Shown here piece after piece: positions 50,589 to 58,576 of a stretch of DNA of 64,000 nucleotides (positions are counted from its first letter, which is position 1; every line of letters begins with the position of its first letter). Source of the DNA: Actinobacteria bacterium IMCC26256. GTDB taxonomy: Bacteria; Actinomycetota; Acidimicrobiia; IMCC26256. Under the pieces are notes generated by a model, which worked only from the letters and a program-made list of their open reading frames with translations, was not told where the DNA came from and ran no database searches. A program made the position numbers and the translations under genes. The DNA lies in NCBI GenBank assembly GCA_001023575.1, contig CP011489.1, positions 992,001-1,056,000 on the forward strand. The letters run 5' to 3'.

Positions 50589-53228
50589 GTGCCGCCACGT
50601 AACTCTGACGAACTCCGAAGCACCTTCCTAGATTTCTTCGCCGAGCGCGGGCACACAGTTGTGCCATCGGCGAGTCTGATCCCTCACGACGCGAGCCTTC
50701 TATTCACGGTTGCGGGGATGGTGCCATTCAAGCCGTACTTCGTCGGCGAGGAGCCAGCGCCCTACCCACGCGCTACCTCGGTCCAGAAATGTGTGAGAGC
50801 CGGGGGTAAGCATAACGACCTCGATGATATTGGCCGCACAAATCGTCATTTCTCATTCTTCGAGATGCTCGGCAACTTCTCATTCGGCGATTACTTCAAA
50901 GCAGAGGCGATTCCGTTTGCTTGGGAGTTATACACACAGGGTCTAGACCTTGATCCAAATCGACTCTGGGTCACCGTGCATGAAACAGATGATGAGGCTG
51001 CCGCAATTTGGCGCGACGTCATTGGTGTTCCGGCTGAGCGTATTCAGCGCATGGGAGAGGACAACTTCTGGCGTATGGCAGATACCGGCCCATGTGGTCC
51101 GTGTACCGAGATCTTCTGGGACCTAGGGCCAGAGTTCGGTGCAGATGGTGGGCCAAAGTTTGGAAGCGAGGATCGTTTTGTCGAGGTATGGAACCTTGTA
51201 TTCATGCAGTTCGATGCTCGCCCTGATGGGTCTCTGGTTCCGCTGCCAAAGCCAAGCGTCGATACTGGCGCGGGCTTAGAGCGCAACCTTGCAGTTCTGC
51301 AGGGTGTTCCAACGGTCTGGGATATCGACTTCTTCCGAGAAATTATTGCGCAGGCCGAGCGCACCACCGGTGTTGCATACGGATCCGGGGGAGAGCCCGA
51401 TGTCTCGCTGCGTATCCTCGCTGAGCATGGGCGTGCAATGACGTTCTTGGTCTCCGACGGCGTAGTGCCTTCGAATGTCGAACGCGGTTATGTGCTCCGC
51501 CGAATTATTCGCAGGGCCGTGCGCCATGCGTACCGACTCGGTGCACGCAATTTGGTAACTCCATCCATGGTGGAGGCAACTATCGCTGCGATGGGATCCG
51601 CGTACCCAGATTTGGTGAAGAACCGAGATCTTGTTCTTGGCATTGTTGGGCGAGAAGAAGAGCGTTTCTTGCGAACGCTTGCTCGAGGTGTTGAGCTTCT
51701 AGACGACGTCCTCGAGGAGGGAGATGTATCTGGAGAAAAAGCCTTCTTCCTCCACGACACTCTTGGCTTCCCGATCGACTTGAGTCGCGAGATAGCCGGT
51801 GAGCGCGGACGCGGCATAGATGTCGGCGGGTTCGAGTCCCTTATGGGGGAGCAGCGCACGCGAGCTCGAGATGCCCTCAAAGCCGCAGGCGGATCAGGTG
51901 GAGCACCCGTCGAGCTGTACAGAGAGATTCTTGATGATCACGGACCTACCGAGTTCACGGGGCGAGTTGAGTATGTGACCGAGGGGTCCCATGTCTTGGC
52001 GATCCTCTCTGGTGGCGAGCGACTCGCACGCGCAGGCTCGGGCGAAGAAGTAGATGTATTCCTAGATCGAACTCCTTTCTATGCTGAGTCCGGTGGTCAG
52101 GTTGGCGACACTGGCTCAATTGAGAGTGCCGATGGGCTACGAATGGCGGTGCTCGACACCACATATGCCATCCCGGGGACGCTCTCGATTCACCGTGTAC
52201 GTATTGAGGCTGGCGAGATAGTTGATGGCGTCGAGGTAACCGCTGCAATCGATGGCGATAGGCGCGACGACATTCGACGAAATCACACAGCGACTCACAT
52301 CCTGCACTGGGCTCTCAGAGAGGTATTGGGAGACCACATCAAGCAGGCCGGATCACACGTTGCGCCGGAGCGACTGCGCTTTGACTTTAGTCATTTTGAG
52401 GGAGTCACCCAAGCAGAGATTGATCGCATCGAGGCGCTTGCCAATGCCGAGGTAATCAGTGACGCCCCAGTGCGAAACTACGAGACAACTAAGGCGCATG
52501 CCGAGAGTATTGGGGCAGTTGCATTCTTCGGAGACAAGTACGGCGACGTAGTGCGGGTACTCGAGGCAGGCCCCCAATCAATCGAACTCTGCGGCGGCAC
52601 ACATGTTCATGCGCTCGGCTTCATCGGCCCAATTAAAATTTTGAGTGAAGGATCTGTTGGCGCAAATATGCGTCGTATTGAGGCAGTTACCGGCTCGCAT
52701 GCGCTAGAGAAGATTCGTGATGATGAGAAGCGCATGCGATCTATCGCCTCATCAATGAACACGACTCAACTCGAGGTCCCAGAGAAGATCGAGCGACTTA
52801 TGGCCCAGGTAAAATCGCTGGGCGATGAGGTCGCAACGCTGCGTGCGAAACAGGCCGCTGCACAGGCTGGCGAGTTGGCAGCCAATGCAGAGGGAGGGAT
52901 TGTTGTAGTTCGGCGTGACGGCTTTACCCCCGATGATCTGCGATTGCTCGCCGCTGCTGTGCGTGACGCTCTCCCCTCTGGGATTGCGGCAGTCATTGGC
53001 CTTAACCCTGATGGGGATAAGGCTGGCTTGGCGGTTGCCGTTACAAAGGACCTAGTTGCGAACGGTGCTTCGGCGGCGACTATTGCTCAAGGAGCAGCGA
53101 GACTTCTTGGTGGAGGCACTGCCAAGAGCGCTGACCTAGTAGTCGGGGGTGGCCCGAAAATTGCAGCGATTGACGAGGCCATGAGCCTCGTTGCTGCCGC
53201 TGCTTCTGAGGCAGTGACCGGCGGGTGA
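50589..53228 (+). CDS. alaS: Alanyl-tRNA synthetase
   Basis: 879 residues, GTG start. The class II core begins SDELRSTFLDFFAERGHTVV with FTVAGMVPFKPYF, KCVRAGGKHNDLDDIG and NRHFSFFEMLGNFSFGDYF. The editing domain has NHTATHILHWALREVLGDH (~563-581) and CGGTHVHALG (~667-676) as zinc ligands, and the C-Ala domain ends with oligomerisation helices and a Gly-rich region. All parts are intact. It overlaps ruvX by GTGA. Confidence 0.97.
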   Translation: MPPRNSDELRSTFLDFFAERGHTVVPSASLIPHDASLLFTVAGMVPFKPYFVGEEPAPYPRATSVQKCVRAGGKHNDLDDIGRTNRHFSFFEMLGNFSFGDYFKAEAIPFAWELYTQGLDLDPNRLWVTVHETDDEAAAIWRDVIGVPAERIQRMGEDNFWRMADTGPCGPCTEIFWDLGPEFGADGGPKFGSEDRFVEVWNLVFMQFDARPDGSLVPLPKPSVDTGAGLERNLAVLQGVPTVWDIDFFREIIAQAERTTGVAYGSGGEPDVSLRILAEHGRAMTFLVSDGVVPSNVERGYVLRRIIRRAVRHAYRLGARNLVTPSMVEATIAAMGSAYPDLVKNRDLVLGIVGREEERFLRTLARGVELLDDVLEEGDVSGEKAFFLHDTLGFPIDLSREIAGERGRGIDVGGFESLMGEQRTRARDALKAAGGSGGAPVELYREILDDHGPTEFTGRVEYVTEGSHVLAILSGGERLARAGSGEEVDVFLDRTPFYAESGGQVGDTGSIESADGLRMAVLDTTYAIPGTLSIHRVRIEAGEIVDGVEVTAAIDGDRRDDIRRNHTATHILHWALREVLGDHIKQAGSHVAPERLRFDFSHFEGVTQAEIDRIEALANAEVISDAPVRNYETTKAHAESIGAVAFFGDKYGDVVRVLEAGPQSIELCGGTHVHALGFIGPIKILSEGSVGANMRRIEAVTGSHALEKIRDDEKRMRSIASSMNTTQLEVPEKIERLMAQVKSLGDEVATLRAKQAAAQAGELAANAEGGIVVVRRDGFTPDDLRLLAAAVRDALPSGIAAVIGLNPDGDKAGLAVAVTKDLVANGASAATIAQGAARLLGGGTAKSADLVVGGGPKIAAIDEAMSLVAAAASEAVTGG

Positions 53229-53644
53229 CTCGAGCCCTTGGTGTAGATCTCGGAGAGAAGCGCATCGGCATTGCTCTATCTGACCCAACTCGTACGATCG
53301 CTAGCCCGCACTCCGTGATAAAGCGCTCCGGTAATGCTGAAGTAGACCGGCGGGCGGTGCTCAACATTGCGCGTGAGGAGGGAGTGACGCAACTCGTCGT
53401 TGGGCTCCCGCTAACCCTCACAGGTGCCCGCAGAGCAGCGGCTCGCGCTGCGCTCGCAGAGGTAGAGGCCTTGAAACAACTGGCACCCGATTTAATTATC
53501 GAGGCCTTTGATGAACGGCTCACTACAGCCATTGCCCAGCGATCGCTCTTAGAGGGAGACGTGAGGCGGAAGGATCGTAAGCAGGTAATCGACAAGGTCG
53601 CTGCAGCGGTAATGCTTCAGTCTTGGCTCGATGGCCAGATATGA
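53225..53644 (+). CDS. ruvX: RuvX/YqgF-family RNase H-like nuclease
   Basis: 139 residues, GTG overlapping the alaS stop. RNase H-fold protein; E. coli YqgF is needed for 5' processing of pre-16S rRNA and the mycobacterial form resolves Holliday junctions. Motifs: LGVDLGEKRIGIALSD (first Asp), VVGLPLTLTG, EAFDERLTT (second acidic) and KDRKQVIDKVAAAVML (last Asp). It overlaps mltG by ATGA. Confidence 0.93.
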   Translation: MTRALGVDLGEKRIGIALSDPTRTIASPHSVIKRSGNAEVDRRAVLNIAREEGVTQLVVGLPLTLTGARRAAARAALAEVEALKQLAPDLIIEAFDERLTTAIAQRSLLEGDVRRKDRKQVIDKVAAAVMLQSWLDGQI

Positions 53645-54690
53645 ACTCAGGCGATGTAAGCGGGGGAGCGGTAAAGCGCAGAAAGGTAATTCTTATTGCC
53701 TTAACTCTTGCTCTAGCTGTACTCCTTCTGTCTGCATTGCTTGCTGTGTCGATGCTCGGTCTGACAGCAGGCTCAGGATCTGGGAGTAAGAGAGTTCTGG
53801 TCGACGTTAAGAGCGGGTCCTCGGTCTCCGATATTGGCGCACAGCTAACGAGAGAAAATGTTGTGCCTAATGCCCTCGCATTCAGGATCTATGCGCGGGT
53901 CACTTCGGCAGGGCCGTTCCAAGCAGGCAAGTACGAGCTAAATGAATCGCAGTCCGTTCCCTCGGCGATCAAGGCTCTGTCACGCGGACCCAAAATTAGC
54001 TACAGAATCCTTGCGCTTCCGCCTGGCCTCACAATCGCAGAGATTGCTCAGCGAGTCGGGTCACTCCGATCAATGTCGAGTGCAAAATTCCTCGAGGTAG
54101 TCGCTTCGGGGAGTATCCGCTCGAAGTATCAACCAGAAGGTATTGCTTCATTAGAGGGCCTCACTTGGCCTGATACCTATTACATAGCTGAGCAGGAGGA
54201 TGAGGCGGTTGTCTTGAAGCGGATAGTCGATCGCTATGACTCTGAGATCAAGCGCATGAAGATAGAGCAGCAGGCACGAGCGCAGGGGAAGACTGTCTAC
54301 GAAGTCACGACTCTCGCATCACTTATTCAAGGGGAGTCGCGCCTCGATGAAGACCGACCCCTTATCTCTGGGGTAATAGCGAACCGCATGCGCATAGGGA
54401 TGCTCCTCCAGATCGATGCGACGCTTCTCTATGCCCGCGGGGATCGCGGGCCCCTCACGAGTGAGGATTTTGCCCGCCCGGGTCCGTATAACTCCTATAA
54501 AACCCTCGGGCTCCCGCCGACTCCGATAATGACAGTTGCCTCCCCATCATTAATTGCCGCTCTAACCCCATCCAATATCCCGTATCTTTACTACGTGCTC
54601 TACGAGAAGAATGGCAAACATAAATTTGCTACGACCTATGCAGAGCACCTGGCCAATATCGCTGATGCACGTCGCAGGGGAGTTTTATGA
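53641..54690 (+). CDS. mltG: Endolytic transglycosylase MltG (YceG)
   Basis: 349 residues from ATG 53641, overlapping the ruvX stop. It cleaves nascent glycan strands outside the membrane and so sets strand length. A cytoplasmic stub, one membrane helix (~16-38), a LysM-like region (VLVDVKSGSSVSDIGAQL), then the catalytic domain with LEGLTWPDTYYI, LASLIQGESR (catalytic Glu ~231), IDATLLYA and SYKTLGLPPTPI. In E. coli the catalytic segment reads ASIIEKE; the Glu is retained here although its surroundings differ. The neighbours alaS-ruvX-mltG-aroE are standard. Confidence 0.93.
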   Translation: MNSGDVSGGAVKRRKVILIALTLALAVLLLSALLAVSMLGLTAGSGSGSKRVLVDVKSGSSVSDIGAQLTRENVVPNALAFRIYARVTSAGPFQAGKYELNESQSVPSAIKALSRGPKISYRILALPPGLTIAEIAQRVGSLRSMSSAKFLEVVASGSIRSKYQPEGIASLEGLTWPDTYYIAEQEDEAVVLKRIVDRYDSEIKRMKIEQQARAQGKTVYEVTTLASLIQGESRLDEDRPLISGVIANRMRIGMLLQIDATLLYARGDRGPLTSEDFARPGPYNSYKTLGLPPTPIMTVASPSLIAALTPSNIPYLYYVLYEKNGKHKFATTYAEHLANIADARRRGVL

Positions 54691-55517
54691 GTCGCCCTCC
54701 GGTAAGTGGAATGACGCGCCTTGCAGCGGTAATTGGAGATCCCGTGCGCCACTCGCGCTCTCCGCTGATACACAACGCGGCTTACGAAGCGCTAGGCCTC
54801 GACTGGGTTTATGTCGCGCTACCTGTTGCTGCAGGGCACGGCTCTGCGGCGGTGCGCGCAATGGTGGATCTTGGAATCTCAGGGCTCAATGTAACTATGC
54901 CGCATAAAACCGATGCTGCAGATGCGTGCGACGAGCTGACCTCGGAGGCAGAGGCCCTGCGATCGGTAAATACTGTGGTGCTTCGCGATGACGGCACCCT
55001 TCTTGGGGCGAGTACCGACGGCGAGGGATTTATGCGAAGCCTCGCTGATGAAGGAGTCAGGGTCACTGGTAAGAGCGTGTTGATCATCGGTGCCGGGGGA
55101 GCAGGGCGCGCTGTGGCGCATGCGCTTGGAGCCGCTGGTGCGATGGTAACTATTGCTGCACGCCGAATTGAGGCTGCACGCGAGTCAGCGCTGCTAGCAC
55201 CAGATGCACTGGCCATGCTCATGAGCGATATCGACTCCGTGATAGCTGAGAGCGAGATAATCGTGAACGCGACGCCAATTGGTATGGCGGTAGAGGCCCC
55301 ACTCTTCAACACGGACCTCCTGACCCCTGCGCATTTAGTCTGCGATCTTGTTTACCAACCGGCGATGACTCCACTCCTCGAGGCAGCGGAGCGACGCTCT
55401 GCATCGATTGTGGGGGGCATCGGGATGCTGCTTCATCAGGCTGCGGTCGCCTTTGAGCTGCATACCGGTCAGCCTGCACCGATAGAAGTAATGCGCAGAG
55501 CGATAGCGATCCTTTAG
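54687..55517 (+). CDS. aroE: Shikimate dehydrogenase
   Basis: 276 residues, ATG overlapping the mltG stop. NADP-dependent reduction of 3-dehydroshikimate in the aromatic pathway. The substrate site has IGDPVRHSRSPLIHN and NVTMPHKTDA (catalytic Lys74), with STDGEGF carrying the paired Asp. The Rossmann loop is IIGAGGAGRAVAHAL, and AARRIEAAR gives the basic residues for the NADP phosphate. Last gene of its operon. Confidence 0.94.
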   Translation: MSRPPVSGMTRLAAVIGDPVRHSRSPLIHNAAYEALGLDWVYVALPVAAGHGSAAVRAMVDLGISGLNVTMPHKTDAADACDELTSEAEALRSVNTVVLRDDGTLLGASTDGEGFMRSLADEGVRVTGKSVLIIGAGGAGRAVAHALGAAGAMVTIAARRIEAARESALLAPDALAMLMSDIDSVIAESEIIVNATPIGMAVEAPLFNTDLLTPAHLVCDLVYQPAMTPLLEAAERRSASIVGGIGMLLHQAAVAFELHTGQPAPIEVMRRAIAIL

Positions 55518-55730
55518 CTAACGCCTGGGAGAACTCCTGAGCGGTCTTGTGCCTCTTTGATCCTCCGCTCCCTGAAGCTGATCAGGTTCGCGTGGAAGCT
55601 GCGTTCGCATGATGCTGGTGGTGCCAATGTTACTGAAGTCATAATCTGTAACCTAAAGTTTCGCTCAACTTTTACTCTGCCCCCTCCGATAAAGCCTGCC
55701 TAGAGAAGCATCAGAGACGAGAGGGATTAC
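55518..55730. other. Gene-free gap between aroE and the pilus locus, possibly structured
   Basis: 213 bases with no credible gene. A stem CCTGA/TCAGG with a 6-base loop (about 55573-55588) is followed by CGCGTGGAAGC and TGCGTTCGCA. Parts look like fragments of known RNAs (TPP riboswitch on the minus strand, SRP core on the plus strand), but neither is complete. GAGAGGG at the 3' end is the ribosome site of the next gene. Confidence 0.3.
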
Positions 55731-56630
55731 GTGGGACTTCAAGGCACGGTTGAGACACTGCCAGCAAGCGAGGTACTCCGAGCGCTCTGCGCCCAAGGCT
55801 CCACTGGAGTCTTAGAGATACGCGGCGATGCAGGTCGCTTAAGCCTGAGTCTGCTCGGCGGATTATTAGTTGCAGGGGATTTGGAGTGCTTGTTTGGCAG
55901 CACCAAAGACAGCCCCAAAGACGGCCGCAAAGATAGCAACGAGTTGAGTCTGCGCCTTGTCGATGTGCTCTGCTCGATGCTGCGAATTGAGAGTGGAACC
56001 TATGAATTTAGAGACGGGGCGATTGAGCGCCCAGGCGAGACCAGGATAGAGCTCCACGATGTTCTCTCCCGCGCCATTGCTGTGGCAGAGGCACTAAAAA
56101 CACTTAAGTGCAGGGTGCCGTCCCTCGATGCGATTCCTATGCTGATTGAGAGTGAAGAGGATGCACCAATTACCTTGAACCGCTCCATGCTGAGGCTTGT
56201 TTCTCATGTTGATAATTATCAGAGCATCGCTCAAATAGCTGGAGTTATAGGTCTAAGTGCCTATGAGGCCACTATTCCGATAGCGGAGCTAATCGCTCTA
56301 GGGATTCTGGGTTCTAGAGAGCCGGAGAGTCGAGGCGCTGCGCGCCTAGCGCCTTCAGAGAATTTAGATTCCCGGATAGCGGAGGCAACGAGGGACTCTG
56401 TGGAGCTTGCGGCAAGCCTCGCAGAAGCGCACCGCTCCCCATACTCAGATGCGGCTGAGCAAGCGTTGGCGGATCTTGCAGGTGGTGGGGAATCGCTAGC
56501 GAAGAACCTTGAATCTCCTCTAAATAACGACGAGCCCCCGGTGCCCCAAGATATGGAGCAGACCACCATCACCGCTGATCGAGGTGCCCTCCTGAGACTT
56601 TTCTCGGGCCTACGCACCGATCACGGATAG
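55731..56630 (+). CDS. DUF4388 (PATAN-type) protein beside the pilus genes
   Basis: 299 residues, GTG start with GAGAGGG 7 bases upstream. The N-terminal domain (~1-110) begins LQGTVETLPASEVLRALCAQ, STGVLEIRG and LSLSLLGGLLVAGDLE, the DUF4388 pattern found in proteins tied to motility and type IV pilus control. A short Lys/Asp repeat (KDSPKDGRKDS) interrupts it. The middle (~140-205) resembles a winged helix (NYQSIAQIAGVIGLSAYEAT), and the C-terminus is disordered. No membrane segment. A regulatory or scaffold role for the pilus motors is inferred from the neighbours only. Confidence 0.7.
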   Translation: MGLQGTVETLPASEVLRALCAQGSTGVLEIRGDAGRLSLSLLGGLLVAGDLECLFGSTKDSPKDGRKDSNELSLRLVDVLCSMLRIESGTYEFRDGAIERPGETRIELHDVLSRAIAVAEALKTLKCRVPSLDAIPMLIESEEDAPITLNRSMLRLVSHVDNYQSIAQIAGVIGLSAYEATIPIAELIALGILGSREPESRGAARLAPSENLDSRIAEATRDSVELAASLAEAHRSPYSDAAEQALADLAGGGESLAKNLESPLNNDEPPVPQDMEQTTITADRGALLRLFSGLRTDHG

Positions 56631-56730
56631 TCCTAAATTCCTTGGACTAGGCCCTACAGCCCCCGCCCCGGAGCGCCGATAGGTTCACATCAGGGGACGC
56701 TGGGTCCGTTGCAATGAGGGAGAGGTAGTC

Positions 56731-58413
56731 GTGTCTGAAGGCACGCCATTGGGGTTACTCCTAGTCGAGACCGGCCTCGTCACCAAAGATCAACTGGCAG
56801 AGGCTCTAGCTACTCAAGCCTCGACTGGGCGACCGATCGGTCGCGTCCTCATTGATCAAGGCCTTATCTCAGAGAGCGACCTCGTTCGGGCTTTGGCCAA
56901 ACAAGTGGGCCTTGAGTTTGTCGACCTAACAGAACGCGCTATCGATGCGACCGTTGCCTCGTTGATTCCAGAGGGCCTAGCTCGGCGCTATCAAGCACTC
57001 CCGATTTCTTGGGACGACGATGTGCTCGTAGTCGCGATGGCTGACCCATCGAATGTGCTTGCAGTAGATGACATACGCGCGCTTACTGGTGCCCAGGTTC
57101 GCTGTGTTGTTGCAACCTCGGCGCAGATTCGCGAGACGATCGATAGGTTCCATCGTCTTGATAGCGAGGTAGATGATCTTGCTTCACAGGCAGCTGATGA
57201 ACTAACGGATAAAGATGAACTCGCGAATGTCAGTGCAGTTGTTGAGGATGCACCGATCGTAAAGTTCGTGAATCTGTTAATTACGCAGGCAGTCGCTGAT
57301 AGAGCCTCGGATATTCACGTTGAGCCTGCTGAGAGGGATCTGCGTATTCGCTTTCGAATCGATGGCGTGCTTCATGAGGTAATGCGCTCTCCAAAGGCGA
57401 TTCAAGCGGGGGTAATCTCGAGACTCAAGGTCATGAGCGATATCAATATCGCTGAGCGCCGAATCCCGCAAGATGGGCGTATGTCGCTAACCGTCGGCGG
57501 TAAACCAATTGACCTTCGTGTTGCGACGCTTCCCACGGTGCATGGCGAGAAGGTCGTTATGCGAATTCTCGACAAGAATCAAGCGCTCTTGAGCCTTGAG
57601 GATCAGGGATTTCTCCCTGACACGCTTGAAAGGTATGAGCGTTCATTCCGTAAGCCCTATGGCACCGTCTTGGTTACCGGCCCCACTGGATCGGGAAAAT
57701 CCACAACCCTTTACGCGACCCTCAATGTCTTGAATGAGGTTCAACGCAACATCATCACGATCGAGGACCCAGTTGAGTATCGACTCGCCGGGATTAATCA
57801 GATCCAGGTCAACCCTAAGGCGGGCCTTACATTCGCTTCAGCGCTTCGATCGATTCTTCGAGCTGACCCAGATGTGCTTCTAGTGGGTGAGATTCGAGAC
57901 CGAGAGACTGCGATCATCGGTATTGAGGCTGCACTTACTGGCCACCTTGTTCTCACGACTCTTCACACCAACGATGCCGCGTCAACGCCGATGCGACTTC
58001 TTGAGATGGGTGTCGAGCCGTTCCTTGTCACGAGCGCATTAGACGTAGTGCTCGCTCAGCGACTCGCTCGCCGACTCTGCGATCGTTGTAAAGAGCCCTA
58101 CCAGCCAAGCGAGGAAGAGCTTCTAAGCGCTCGCTGGGCAATGGAGACGATCGATATTGGCGACTGGCCGACTCTCCACCGTGCGGTGGGTTGCTCGGCT
58201 TGCGGACGAACTGGGTATCGCGGCCGATTTGCTCTCCATGAAGTGATGCCGATCTCAGAGGAGATTGAGCGCCTCATCATCGAGCGGCGCTCCGTTGAGG
58301 ACCTCTCCAAGGTTGCTCAGATGGAGGGAATGATCCCTCTGCGTCAAGACGGTCTCCGCAAAGCTGCAATGGGTATGACGAGCATCGAAGAGATTTTCCG
58401 GGTCGTTACCTGA
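56731..58413 (+). CDS. pilB: Type IV pilus assembly ATPase PilB
   Basis: 560 residues, GTG start with GGGAGAGG upstream. Hexameric cytoplasmic motor for pilus extension. The N-terminal MshEN domain (~1-145, GLLLVETGLVTKDQLAEAL) belongs to a family that can bind c-di-GMP in some members. The core has Walker A GPTGSGKSTT (~317-326), Asp box IITIEDPVEY, Walker B LLVGEIRDRETA, His box LTTLHTNDA, and the zinc tetracysteine CDRC...CSAC (~450-491). Complete and normal in length. Confidence 0.96.
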   Translation: MSEGTPLGLLLVETGLVTKDQLAEALATQASTGRPIGRVLIDQGLISESDLVRALAKQVGLEFVDLTERAIDATVASLIPEGLARRYQALPISWDDDVLVVAMADPSNVLAVDDIRALTGAQVRCVVATSAQIRETIDRFHRLDSEVDDLASQAADELTDKDELANVSAVVEDAPIVKFVNLLITQAVADRASDIHVEPAERDLRIRFRIDGVLHEVMRSPKAIQAGVISRLKVMSDINIAERRIPQDGRMSLTVGGKPIDLRVATLPTVHGEKVVMRILDKNQALLSLEDQGFLPDTLERYERSFRKPYGTVLVTGPTGSGKSTTLYATLNVLNEVQRNIITIEDPVEYRLAGINQIQVNPKAGLTFASALRSILRADPDVLLVGEIRDRETAIIGIEAALTGHLVLTTLHTNDAASTPMRLLEMGVEPFLVTSALDVVLAQRLARRLCDRCKEPYQPSEEELLSARWAMETIDIGDWPTLHRAVGCSACGRTGYRGRFALHEVMPISEEIERLIIERRSVEDLSKVAQMEGMIPLRQDGLRKAAMGMTSIEEIFRVVT

Positions 58414-58576
58414 TCTCTGCCTCTTAGGCCAGAGTGCTTCTCCTCGCGCGGCCTCCGGCCACCGTCCCTGAGCATTCTGAGCATTCTCTGAGCCCTACAA
58501 GAAATTAGGGCAGGAAGGCCTACAGATGCGCCTCTCTTGCGCCGATAGGCCGCCTATGAGCCTGGGAGGCCAAACA

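Noticed and set aside
55580..55605. SRP-RNA-like core CAGGTTCG....GGAAGC on the plus strand
   Set aside because: The GGAA tetraloop and the AGCAG motif are not present and the flanks do not form the long pairing arm of SRP RNA.
55560..55610. TPP-riboswitch-like string GAACCTGATC...GCGGAGG on the minus strand
   Set aside because: The CTGAGA half and the conserved AAU-NCC segment are absent, and what lies downstream on that strand is the 3' end of aroE, not a thiamine gene.
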